Source: JAAELZ01 sp965237995
GTDB taxonomy: Bacteria > Pseudomonadota > Gammaproteobacteria > Arenicellales > Poriferihabitantaceae
NCBI GenBank assembly: GCA_965237995.1
Contig: CBDEGO010000003.1
Location: 817,090 to 881,089, forward strand
DNA: 64,000 bases
Direction of reading: 5' to 3'
A program made the translations under genes and the position numbers. Positions 51,191-59,215 of this stretch are shown here, in pieces. Position 1 is the first letter of the stretch; every line of letters starts with the position of its first letter. The notes under the pieces are model-generated. The model was not told where the DNA came from. It searched no databases and worked only from the letters and a program-made list of their open reading frames with translations.

Positions 51191-51772
51191 CTATTGAACA
51201 GACTTAATTTTCTCGATCATTGCTGGATGATCCCATTCTCGCTCTCCAATGGCTCTGAAGATGATCTCCCCGCTAGAATTCAGAACATAAGTTGTGGGTA
51301 AGCCGTGTAATGGCCAATCATTAAACGCTGTGTTTGCTGGGTCTATTAACAGTGGAAAGCCCACTTCAACCTCAGCGGTAAAACCAAAAACGGCATCATA
51401 ATCTTCACCAGCGCTAATCGCGATGAGGTTGATACCTTGATCTTTGATTTGTTGCCAAGCACGGTTTAAAGCAGGCATTTCCGCTCGACACGGTGGGCAC
51501 CACGTCGCCCAGAAGTTAATGACTAACGGCTTTCCGAGATAAGTGTCAAGTGTATGCACTTTAGCATCTAAGTCTTCCAGCTCAAAGGCAGGCGCCTGCA
51601 AACCGGGTTGCGCCGCTTCCAACAGATGCATAGGGTTTTCAGCGGAGTAACTGGTATTCCCTGCGACTAAACCAAAACCTATTAAGGCAAACACCAAGTA
51701 CTTACGTATTCCTTTTAAATCAAGTTGTCTCGAAGTAAAAAATGTAAACACCTTTTTATTTAGGCGTAACAA
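51191..51772 (-). CDS. TlpA/ResA-like periplasmic thioredoxin-fold protein
   Basis: A 193-residue protein with a hydrophobic signal/anchor (residues 25-42, YLVFALIGFGLVAGN) and a thioredoxin fold with active site NFWATWCPPCRAEMP (CxxC near residues 90-93) and cis-Pro segment HGLPTTYVL. The start used is a TTG that overlaps the 3' end of clpA by 17 bp; a GTG seven codons in is an alternative. It reduces or exchanges disulfides in the periplasm, possibly supporting cytochrome c maturation, but it is separate from the ccm operon. Confidence 0.85.
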   Translation of the reverse strand: MLRLNKKVFTFFTSRQLDLKGIRKYLVFALIGFGLVAGNTSYSAENPMHLLEAAQPGLQAPAFELEDLDAKVHTLDTYLGKPLVINFWATWCPPCRAEMPALNRAWQQIKDQGINLIAISAGEDYDAVFGFTAEVEVGFPLLIDPANTAFNDWPLHGLPTTYVLNSSGEIIFRAIGEREWDHPAMIEKIKSVQ

Positions 51773-54005
51773 TACAATGAAGCTGGCCTTTTTTAACTGT
51801 CACTTCAACAGAACCGCCGTTAACAAGATCACCAAACAGCAAGTCCTCAGCCAATGACCGCTTGATGTGTTCTTGGATAACGCGTGACATTGGCCTAGCG
51901 CCCATTGACTTATCATAACCCTCTTTAGCCAGCCATTCTCTCGCTTTCTTATCAACGGTTAAGCTCACCTGTTTTTCTTCAAGTTGATGCTCTAGCTCTA
52001 AAATGAACTTACCGACGATATGCAAGATGGTTGGCTCATCTAGCGGCTGAAAATGCACCATCGCATTTAAACGGTTGCGAAACTCCGGTGTAAAAAACTT
52101 CTTTATTGCCTCGGTGTTATCATGTTCCACTTCTCGTTCAACAAAACCCATAGTACTGCGCGCGGCATCGACGGCGCCGGCATTGGTTGTCATCACGATA
52201 ATAATATTACGAAAATCTGCTTTACGGCCATTGTTGTCAGTTAAGGTACCGTAGTCCATTACCTGTAACAAGATATTGAATAAATCAGGGTGCGCCTTTT
52301 CAATTTCGTCGAGTAATAGTACGGCATGCGGATGTTTATTGACTGCATCCGTCAATAAACCACCTTGGTCAAAGCCCACATAACCCGGAGGCGCACCAAT
52401 TAACCGAGAAACGGTATGGCGCTCCATATATTCAGACATATCAAAGCGCAAAAACTCGATGCCCATTGTGTGAGCCAGCTGCTTTGTCACTTCGGTTTTT
52501 CCTACCCCCGTCGGGCCGGCAAACAGAAAAGAGCCAATCGGCTTGCTTTTATCTCCCAACCCAGCGCGCGACATTTTGATCGCTGAAGATAACGTAGAAA
52601 TCGCTTTATCTTGACCAAACACCACCATTTTTAAATCGCGCTCTAAATTAGCTAACGACTTTTTATCTTCGGTAGACACTTGCTTAGGCGGGATGCGCGC
52701 CATGCTGGCAACAATCGCTTCTACCTCTTTTACACCGATAGTTTTCTTACGCTTTGTAGCGGGTGCCAAGCGGGCTTTTGCTCCGGCTTCGTCCATTACG
52801 TCTATTGCGGTGTCAGGCAAGAAGCGCTCGCCTAAGTAACGCGATGCTAATTCAACTGCACTACGCAAGGCAGGAACCGTATACTTCACGCCATGGTGCT
52901 CTTCAAAACGAGACTTAAGACCCCGTAAAATTTGTACTGCCTCGTCGATGCTCGGCTCTTCAATAGAAACACTTTGAAAGCGGCGTGATAGCGCGCGGTC
53001 TTTTTCAAAAATATTACGATACTCTTGATAAGTTGTTGACCCCATACATTTCATATCGCCATTGGCAAGCATCGGTTTCAACAAATTGGAGGCGTCCAAA
53101 GCCCCTCCTGAAACAGCGCCCGCGCCAATAATCGTGTGAATCTCGTCAATGAACAAAATAGCATTCTCTGCCTCTTTTAGTTCATTCATCACCGCTTTTA
53201 AGCGTTCTTCAAAATCACCTCGGTATTTGGTGCCGGCTAATAACGCGCCAATATCTAAAGAGTAAATAATGCTATCACTTAACACTTCAGGCACTTCGCC
53301 CTTTACGATCAATCTAGCCAAGCCTTCGGCCAAGGCCGTTTTACCCACACCCGCCTCACCGACAAACAAGGGGTTATTTTTACGGCGACGACATAAGATT
53401 TGTGCAGCGCGCTCTAATTCTTTTTCGCGGCCAATCAGTGGGTCAATTTTACCTAGCTCAGCTAACTCATTTAAGTTGACGGCGTACGACTGCAAAGCCG
53501 TTTTCTTTGCAGCGCCTTCACTGTGTTCATCGCCTTGTTCGCTTTGATGTTCAATCTGCGGGTTGTCACCATCAAAACTAACGATGCCGTGCGATATTTC
53601 ACGCACTACGTCAAAGCGTGTGATGTCTTGAGAGTTTAAGTAATATGCCGCGTGGGAGTCCTTCTCACTTAATATAGACACCAATACATTGGCCCCTTGA
53701 ACCTCACTTTTACCTGAGCTTTGCACATGCAAAATCGCACGTCTTAATACACGTTGAAAACCAATTCCTGGTTGCGTTTCGATGTCTTCTTCATCCTCCA
53801 ACATCGGCATCATTTCACCCAAAAACCGTTCTAAGTCTTCTCTTAATTTTTCAACACTACCGCCGCAGGCATGAATTAAAGCTTGCACCGAGTCGATGTC
53901 GGTAATCGCAAACAATAAATGCTCAACGGTGACGAATTCGTGCTTGAGTTGTTGCGCCTTGCTAACAGCGGTAGTTAAGGCAGCTTCTATATTTTTAGAT
54001 AACAC
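51756..54005 (-). CDS. clpA: ATP-dependent Clp protease ATP-binding subunit ClpA
   Basis: A 749-residue AAA+ unfoldase. The N-domain (1-145) binds ClpS. The first AAA module has Walker A GEAGVGKT (residues 216-223) and the second GPTGVGKTE (near 500), with Walker B and sensor motifs, and SMGARPMSRVIQEHI in the C-terminal D2 small domain. It feeds substrates to ClpP. clpS lies directly upstream by 3 bp, the conserved gammaproteobacterial arrangement. Length matches E. coli ClpA (758 aa). Confidence 0.97.
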   Translation of the reverse strand: MLSKNIEAALTTAVSKAQQLKHEFVTVEHLLFAITDIDSVQALIHACGGSVEKLREDLERFLGEMMPMLEDEEDIETQPGIGFQRVLRRAILHVQSSGKSEVQGANVLVSILSEKDSHAAYYLNSQDITRFDVVREISHGIVSFDGDNPQIEHQSEQGDEHSEGAAKKTALQSYAVNLNELAELGKIDPLIGREKELERAAQILCRRRKNNPLFVGEAGVGKTALAEGLARLIVKGEVPEVLSDSIIYSLDIGALLAGTKYRGDFEERLKAVMNELKEAENAILFIDEIHTIIGAGAVSGGALDASNLLKPMLANGDMKCMGSTTYQEYRNIFEKDRALSRRFQSVSIEEPSIDEAVQILRGLKSRFEEHHGVKYTVPALRSAVELASRYLGERFLPDTAIDVMDEAGAKARLAPATKRKKTIGVKEVEAIVASMARIPPKQVSTEDKKSLANLERDLKMVVFGQDKAISTLSSAIKMSRAGLGDKSKPIGSFLFAGPTGVGKTEVTKQLAHTMGIEFLRFDMSEYMERHTVSRLIGAPPGYVGFDQGGLLTDAVNKHPHAVLLLDEIEKAHPDLFNILLQVMDYGTLTDNNGRKADFRNIIIVMTTNAGAVDAARSTMGFVEREVEHDNTEAIKKFFTPEFRNRLNAMVHFQPLDEPTILHIVGKFILELEHQLEEKQVSLTVDKKAREWLAKEGYDKSMGARPMSRVIQEHIKRSLAEDLLFGDLVNGGSVEVTVKKGQLHCIVTPK

Positions 54006-54008
54006 TGT

Positions 54009-54338
54009 TTAGGCCTCTTCTAAAGTACATTGCAATGGGTGTTCGTGGGTACGTGCTAAGTCTTGCACTTGCGCGACCTTGGTTTCCGCCACTTCGTGCG
54101 GATAAACGCCACATACCCCTTTGCCTTTTTGATGCACGTTTAACATGATTTGCATCGCGCGTTCATGATCCATACGAAAGCAGTTTTCCAGCACCATAAT
54201 AACAAACTCCATCGGAGTGTAGTCATCGTTGAGCATCACAACTTTAAACATCGGCGGTTTCTTTAGTTTGGGCTTAGCGCTTTCAACCACTAAACCTGTG
54301 CCATTACCTCCTGCGTCTTCTAACTCTTTATCACTCAT
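54009..54338 (-). CDS. clpS: ClpA adaptor ClpS
   Basis: A 109-residue protein starting at 54338 (MSDKELEDAGG); a longer frame continues into the neighbouring gene but is not family-like. The conserved core is MFKVVMLNDDYTPMEFVIMVL, with the N-degron-binding residues Asn and Asp (NDD), and HQKGKGVCGVYPHEVAETK. It delivers N-end-rule substrates to ClpAP. Confidence 0.96.
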   Translation of the reverse strand: MSDKELEDAGGNGTGLVVESAKPKLKKPPMFKVVMLNDDYTPMEFVIMVLENCFRMDHERAMQIMLNVHQKGKGVCGVYPHEVAETKVAQVQDLARTHEHPLQCTLEEA

Positions 54339-54363
54339 TGACAGATAAATGCTTTTGAATACT

Positions 54364-54729
54364 CTACGCCGCGCCGCCGCACCCGCCGCAAGCGCCACTA
54401 CCGCCCACCGCTTGAAACACATTATTGAAGACGAAACTGGCATTCATACCGTCATCCGCATAGTCTATTTCTGCCCCTTTTAAGAACCCTAGTGCCACTG
54501 GATCGACCACGATACGCATATCGCCTTGTTCAAGCAGGCTATCGCTAGGTAAGGTCGTTTCCGCAAAGGTCATACCGTATTTCATGCCCGAGCAACCACC
54601 ACCGTATACGTACACACGCACAGATTCTACTTGGTCGCCAGCTTCTTTAAGCAAGGCGCCTACTTTATCAATCGCTGATGGCGTTACCGCCAATTTTTCT
54701 TGGGTTAAAACACTGCTATATTCACTCAT
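54364..54729 (-). CDS. A-type iron-sulfur cluster carrier (HesB/IscA/ErpA family)
   Basis: A 121-residue A-type carrier. The first ligand Cys46 lies in YGGGCSGMKYGM, followed by the family core LLEQGDMRIVVDP and ALGFLKGAEIDYADDGMNASFVFNN. The C-terminal cysteines are Cys114 and Cys117 in GACGGCGGAA, a C-x2-C spacing in place of the usual C-x-C of IscA/ErpA. It probably transfers [4Fe-4S] or [2Fe-2S] clusters to target enzymes. It is separate from an isc operon and lies beside clpS, so an ErpA-like role is likely. Confidence 0.85.
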   Translation of the reverse strand: MSEYSSVLTQEKLAVTPSAIDKVGALLKEAGDQVESVRVYVYGGGCSGMKYGMTFAETTLPSDSLLEQGDMRIVVDPVALGFLKGAEIDYADDGMNASFVFNNVFQAVGGSGACGGCGGAA

Positions 54730-54913
54730 TACGCTTACCTACCACTAGTTTCTTATTTAGTTAATCATACCACTGCGCAGTTAAAAACTGCATTACAGGA
54801 TGTTTAAATTTTTACTCAAGGTATTATATTGTGCTTAAGCTTACTAATATCAAGCCTGATCTTTTAACCATTAATCAAAGTTTCAGGTGCTAACTTAAAC
54901 AAGAACTAATACG

Positions 54914-55186
54914 ATGACTCGAACAATACACTGCATATTTCATGACAAAGAAGCAGAAGGTCTCGAAGAAGCGCCTTATCCTGGCGAACTTGGACAACGT
55001 ATCTACGAAAACATTTCAGCACAGGCCTGGCAAGAATGGCTTGAACGATTAGTCATGATCGTAAACGAATACCAACTTAATACCTCAGACCCTAGCTCAT
55101 TAGTGACCATTGAAGCTCATTTGCTCGGTTTCTTGTTTAAAGAAGGCGATATGGGTGATGCACCAATGGGCTTTACCGCTGCTTGA
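54914..55186 (+). CDS. yggX: YggX-type iron trafficking / oxidative damage protection protein
   Basis: A 90-residue soluble protein with the YggX pattern throughout: MTRTIHCIFHDKEAEGLEEA, PYPGELGQRIYENISAQAWQEW and LERLVMIVNEYQLN. YggX protects Fe-S enzymes from oxidants and influences labile iron. Length and start match the family (E. coli YggX is 91 aa). Usually linked to mutY; here it is alone. Confidence 0.94.
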   Translation: MTRTIHCIFHDKEAEGLEEAPYPGELGQRIYENISAQAWQEWLERLVMIVNEYQLNTSDPSSLVTIEAHLLGFLFKEGDMGDAPMGFTAA

Positions 55187-55368
55187 TAGAGGCTTTTCAC
55201 ACATTCCAACAACTAAGCCTTATCCCTATTGATTGTTATAGATAAACGCCAATAGTACCTTTTAGCTTAGTCTAATTGATCTGAAACAAGCGTTCCCTCT
55301 TGCTAGACTGGGGTCTAGCCCTTTAAAATTGACCGTATCAATATTTATCAATTTTACGAGGAAACGTA

Positions 55369-56478
55369 ATGGAAACACGCGCCGCTGTTGCCTATCAAGC
55401 AGGTGAACCCTTAGTGATTGAAACCGTACAGCTAGAAGGTCCTCGCGAGGGTGAAGTTGTGGTTGAAATCAAAGCAACGGGCATTTGCCATACTGACGAA
55501 TTTACTCGCTCAGGCGCGGATCCAGAAGGCTTATTCCCCGCAATTTTAGGCCACGAAGGCGCGGGCATTGTTGTAGACGTCGGCAAAGGCGTGACTTCCC
55601 TTAAAAAAGGCGACCACGTTATCCCACTATACACCCCGGAATGTCGCCAATGTGAATATTGCACCAGCGGCCGCACTAACTTGTGCCAAGCTATCCGTGA
55701 GACACAGGGCCAAGGCGTAATGCCAGATGGCACCAGCCGCTTTTCAATCGGAAAAAATAAATTATTCCATTACATGGGCACCTCCACGTTTTCGAATCAT
55801 ACCGTATTGCCTGAAATTGCATTGGCAAAGGTACGTGAAGACGCGCCGTTTGAGTCTATTTGTTATATCGGTTGCGGTGTCACCACCGGTATTGGCGCTG
55901 TCATCAACACGGCTAAGGTGCAGCCTGGCGATAACGTCGTTGTATTTGGGCTTGGCGGCATTGGCTTAAATGTTATTCAAGGTGCGCGTCTAGTTGGTGC
56001 TGATAAAATCATTGGTGTAGATATCAATCCTGCGCGTAAGGAAATGGCAGAAAAGTTTGGCATGACTCATTTTGTTAACCCCAACGAAGTCGAAGGCGAT
56101 TTAGTGCCCTACCTCGTTGATTTAACCAATGGCGGCGCAGATTATAGCTTTGAGTGTGTCGGTAATACCACTTTGATGCGTCAAGCGCTAGAGTGCTGCC
56201 ACAAAGGTTGGGGTGAGTCGATCATTGTAGGCGTTGCAGGAGCTGGTCAGGAAATTAGCACACGCCCTTTTCAACTAGTAACAGGTCGGGTTTGGCGCGG
56301 TACTGCTTTCGGTGGTGCTAAAGGCCGTACCGATGTTCCAAAAATTGTTGATTGGTACATGGATGGTAAAATAAATATTGACGATCTCATCACACACACT
56401 ATGCCGCTTGAAGAAATCAACACAGCCTTTGATTTAATGCACTCTGGCGAGTCTATTCGTTCAGTCGTACAGTTTTAA
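55369..56478 (+). CDS. frmA: S-(hydroxymethyl)glutathione dehydrogenase / class III alcohol dehydrogenase
   Basis: A 369-residue zinc-dependent medium-chain dehydrogenase. Catalytic zinc ligands lie in TGICHTDEFTRSG (Cys) and GHEGAG (His); structural-zinc cysteines appear as CRQCEYCTSGRTNLC (near residue 92). The NAD-binding motif is VFGLGGIGLNVI (near 193). It oxidises the spontaneous formaldehyde-glutathione adduct. Its stop overlaps the start of fghA, forming the formaldehyde detoxification operon. A start ATG at 55369 follows a GAGGAAACG ribosome binding site. Confidence 0.96.
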   Translation: METRAAVAYQAGEPLVIETVQLEGPREGEVVVEIKATGICHTDEFTRSGADPEGLFPAILGHEGAGIVVDVGKGVTSLKKGDHVIPLYTPECRQCEYCTSGRTNLCQAIRETQGQGVMPDGTSRFSIGKNKLFHYMGTSTFSNHTVLPEIALAKVREDAPFESICYIGCGVTTGIGAVINTAKVQPGDNVVVFGLGGIGLNVIQGARLVGADKIIGVDINPARKEMAEKFGMTHFVNPNEVEGDLVPYLVDLTNGGADYSFECVGNTTLMRQALECCHKGWGESIIVGVAGAGQEISTRPFQLVTGRVWRGTAFGGAKGRTDVPKIVDWYMDGKINIDDLITHTMPLEEINTAFDLMHSGESIRSVVQF

Positions 56479-57317
56479 TGAACACGATAAGTGAAAACAA
56501 ATGCTTTGGTGGAATCCAAGGTATATACGAACATGAGTCTAGCGCAACAGGCACCCCTATGCGCTTTGCTGTTTTTCAGCCCAGCCAAGCAAAAATGGGC
56601 AAAACCCCGGTGATATGGTATTTGTCAGGTTTAACGTGTACCGAAGAAAATTTTACCGTTAAGGCCGGGGCACAACGTGTTGCTGCTGAACTAGGCTTAA
56701 CCATTGTTGCCTCTGATACCAGCCCGAGAGGCGCAGGAGTCGAAGGGGAAGACGACAGTTATGACATGGGCTCTGGCGCTGGGTTTTATGTCAATGCGAC
56801 ACAAACGCCTTGGCAGAAAAACTATCAAATGTATAGCTATGTCACCGACGAATTACCCGCTTTGGTAGCGCAACACTTTAACGTGGATATGTCAAAACAA
56901 GGTATTACAGGCCATTCGATGGGCGGCCATGGAGCTTTGACCATTGGTCTAAAGAACCCTGATAGGTATCAATCACTATCTGCGTTTTCACCCATTTGTG
57001 CACCCAGTCAGTGCGCATGGGGAGAAAAAGCCCTAGGACACTACTTAGGTGATAACAAAGCTGATTGGCAACAATATGATGCAACAGCACTAATTGAAAA
57101 CGGCCATCGTTGTGGGTCAACCATTTTGATTGATCAAGGCCAAGCAGATGAATTTCTAGTTGATCAACTGCACCCTGATAAATTCGAGGCAGCCTGCACA
57201 GCCGCAAATCAACCTTTAAACTTACGTTTTCAAGAAGGCTACGACCACAGCTACTATTTTATCTCTTCTTTTATGGAAGATCATTTGCGGCACCACGCTT
57301 CGATACTTACTGGCTAA
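56478..57317 (+). CDS. fghA: S-formylglutathione hydrolase
   Basis: A 279-residue alpha/beta hydrolase. The nucleophile elbow is GHSMGGHGAL with Ser near residue 146; acid and base candidates are in IDQGQADEFL and YDHSYYFISSF. It hydrolyses S-formylglutathione to formate and glutathione. It starts one base inside the frmA stop. The stop codon TAA (57315-57317) lies inside the attC core GGCTAAC, the join between this core gene and an inserted cassette. Confidence 0.95.
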   Translation: MNTISENKCFGGIQGIYEHESSATGTPMRFAVFQPSQAKMGKTPVIWYLSGLTCTEENFTVKAGAQRVAAELGLTIVASDTSPRGAGVEGEDDSYDMGSGAGFYVNATQTPWQKNYQMYSYVTDELPALVAQHFNVDMSKQGITGHSMGGHGALTIGLKNPDRYQSLSAFSPICAPSQCAWGEKALGHYLGDNKADWQQYDATALIENGHRCGSTILIDQGQADEFLVDQLHPDKFEAACTAANQPLNLRFQEGYDHSYYFISSFMEDHLRHHASILTG

Positions 57318-57392
57318 CGTTTGCATAAGGGGCGCGCTACGCGGTGAAGCGTCCTAATGAACGAAGTGAATGACTTAAAGCATTTGTTATAT
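57312..57392 (-). repeat. attC: Integron attC site of a solitary cassette
   Basis: An 81-bp imperfect palindrome with GGCTAAC (57312-57318) and GTTATAT (57386-57392). Outer arms AAC-GTTTGCATAAG and CTTAAAGCATTTGTT pair with the offset that marks attC orientation on the minus strand; a GCGCGCTACGCGG central region forms the apex. The minus-strand gene at 57399-57911 precedes it by 6 bp. Confidence 0.88.
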
Positions 57393-57398
57393 TTTTTA

Positions 57399-57911
57399 CT
57401 AGATCCACCCATCGTCACCCAAGATATGGTTACGTTTTATTGATTGATATTTCTCTTCCCAATTAACTTCCACTTTCGGGACTGAGTTCTTTGGTTTTTT
57501 ACGTTTTGAATTGTCTTCAAATTTTAAGGTGTACCAAACTTTTGAAAGAGGCACCACGCGCCAATTGTCCATGTATCTATCTATACAGAAAACCCTAATT
57601 TCCCAATCTAAAGCATCAAGGAAACACCAAATCTCACTTAGTTTACGAAGTTTATCTGGTTTTATTGGATGGGTATCCTCTACTTCAAAAATATAAGCAG
57701 TTCTAATTTCGATATCAATGACATAGGCGTCGGGAATAATGTTATTACGATTTAATAAGTCAGACAATTCTTCCTTGTCTATATCGCATTCCATTTCTGA
57801 GATGAGATTTTTATTAAAACCTGACGTTAGCATACGGTCGTCAGCTCGAAGTAACCAGTTTAGAACTAGCTTTGAAAAAGATAAATTTGGGTCATCCCAT
57901 AAATCAGTCAT
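57399..57911 (-). CDS. Hypothetical protein carried on a solitary integron gene cassette
   Basis: A 170-residue soluble protein, acidic in its first half (MTDLWDDPNLSFSKLVLNW, MECDIDKEELSDLL) and basic at the C-terminus (NSKRKKPKNSVPK). The middle segment AYVIDIEIRTAYIFEVEDTHPI followed by LRKLSEIWCFLDALDWEIRVF looks like a PD-(D/E)xK-type core (D...E-x-E-like strand pattern), which would suggest a nuclease, but the catalytic Lys is not clear. No named family recognised. The gene together with its attC forms a complete cassette inserted between fghA and tatD. Confidence 0.7.
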   Translation of the reverse strand: MTDLWDDPNLSFSKLVLNWLLRADDRMLTSGFNKNLISEMECDIDKEELSDLLNRNNIIPDAYVIDIEIRTAYIFEVEDTHPIKPDKLRKLSEIWCFLDALDWEIRVFCIDRYMDNWRVVPLSKVWYTLKFEDNSKRKKPKNSVPKVEVNWEEKYQSIKRNHILGDDGWI

Positions 57912-57915
57912 ATTA

Positions 57916-57922
57916 ACCTAAC
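57916..57922 (-). repeat. Core recombination site at the upstream end of the solitary cassette
   Basis: On the minus strand GTTAGGT (57922-57916) matches the GTTRRRY core where cassettes recombine between G and TT. It lies 5 bp before the start codon of the cassette gene. With the core at 57318-57312 it delimits a 604-bp unit (57318-57921). Confidence 0.75.
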
Positions 57923-57988
57923 AGTGTGTAAAAATACTTGCGGCGTCGAGTCAGCCCCACAAATTGTGGTTCTGTTTTTGATCACTGC

Positions 57989-58771
57989 TTAAGGTTTAAC
58001 CGGTTTTGCGAAGGCAAATAAGTCAAAGAAGTTTTGTGTGGTTTGTGCAACTAATTCATCAAACTCAATGCCGCGTAGTTCAGACAAATATTCTGCTGTA
58101 TGACGCACAAAGGCAGGCTGGTTAGTCTTACCTCGCATGGGAACAGGGGCTAAATAAGGGGAATCGGTTTCAACCAACATTCTGTCCATGGGTATTTTTT
58201 TCGCCACTTCTTTAAGTGCCTCAGCACTTTTGAATGTCACAATACCTGACATAGATATATAAAAACCCAGATCAAGCGCTTTTTTAGCCGTATCCCAATC
58301 TTCCGCAAAGCAGTGCATGACGGCGCCACATTGATCTGCTCCGTTGTCTTTTAGCATAGCCATTGTGTCCTTAGCCGCTTCGCGAGTATGGATAATTAAC
58401 GGCTTGTTGCACGCCTTTCCAGCCTCAATATGACGCACAAAACGCTCGTGCTGCCAAGTTAAGTCACCTTCATTACGAAAATAGTCTAGCCCTGTCTCGC
58501 CGATCGCTACCACCTTAGCATCGTTAGCGTATTCAACCAATTCATCAACACTCGGCTCAATGGCTTCTTGATAACAAGGATGCACCCCAACCGATGCAAA
58601 GATAAATGGGTAATCATGCGCAATTTTAAGCACTTGAGGAAAATCCTCAATGGTGACGGCAACGCACAACATGTGCTGCACGTCGTTGCTTTTCGCTGCG
58701 GCAATAACCGCCTCTAAATTATCACCCATTGGGTCAAAATTAAGATGGCAATGTGAGTCTACAATACCCAT
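57989..58771 (-). CDS. tatD: TatD-family metal-dependent deoxyribonuclease
   Basis: A 260-residue TIM-barrel hydrolase starting MGIVDSHCHLNFDP, with metal-binding DSHCHL, then GETGLDYFRNEGD (Glu ligand near residue 94), PLIIHTREA (His near 130), MHCFAED and VETDSPYLAPVPMRGK (Asp near 207). Members are 3'-5' DNases with proofreading or repair roles. This is the YcfH-type member that sits in the holB-tatD cluster. Order tmk-holB-pilZ-tatD is conserved in gammaproteobacteria. Confidence 0.94.
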   Translation of the reverse strand: MGIVDSHCHLNFDPMGDNLEAVIAAAKSNDVQHMLCVAVTIEDFPQVLKIAHDYPFIFASVGVHPCYQEAIEPSVDELVEYANDAKVVAIGETGLDYFRNEGDLTWQHERFVRHIEAGKACNKPLIIHTREAAKDTMAMLKDNGADQCGAVMHCFAEDWDTAKKALDLGFYISMSGIVTFKSAEALKEVAKKIPMDRMLVETDSPYLAPVPMRGKTNQPAFVRHTAEYLSELRGIEFDELVAQTTQNFFDLFAFAKPVKP

Positions 58772-58778
58772 AAAAACC

Positions 58779-59135
58779 TTACATTGTATAAGTGGAGTCG
58801 TCGCTGTCGAGCCGATCGCCTAATAAGTCTTCGATACGATGACGCATTGCAACGCCATTGCCATCAATAAATTGGATACCTACGCCTTGTTTTTTGTCAC
58901 CCATCGCAGCCGCTGGACTAATCCAAGCAACATGACCGAGCAGCTTAAATTTCTCATCGTTAGCCGGCAGCTTTATCACCAACGTCACTTCGTCACCCAG
59001 CTGATAACTTTTCGCTGTTGGCACGAATAACCCACCGTTGCTCAAAAACGGCATAAATGATTTATACACTTGGCTCACGTTTTTAAACCGTAAAGGAATC
59101 ATTGAGGTTTTATCGGCGCTGATGGAATCAGACAT
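58779..59135 (-). CDS. PilZ-domain protein
   Basis: A 118-residue protein of the short PilZ type. It reads IPLRFKNVSQVYKSFMPFLSNGGLFVPTAK, then LGDEVTLVIKLPAND and GHVAWISPAAAMGDKKQGVGIQFIDGNG, the beta-barrel pattern. The canonical RxxxR and D/NxSxxG c-di-GMP residues are not clear, as in the type IV pilus assembly protein PilZ encoded beside holB. It probably supports pilus assembly rather than binding the nucleotide. Confidence 0.87.
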   Translation of the reverse strand: MSDSISADKTSMIPLRFKNVSQVYKSFMPFLSNGGLFVPTAKSYQLGDEVTLVIKLPANDEKFKLLGHVAWISPAAAMGDKKQGVGIQFIDGNGVAMRHRIEDLLGDRLDSDDSTYTM

Positions 59136-59215
59136 GATAGGTAAAACTCGATTCAGAAAGAAGCATTATATTCAAAATAGTCCTTATCTGTTGGCGTTTC
59201 ATTAACAGCGCTAGG

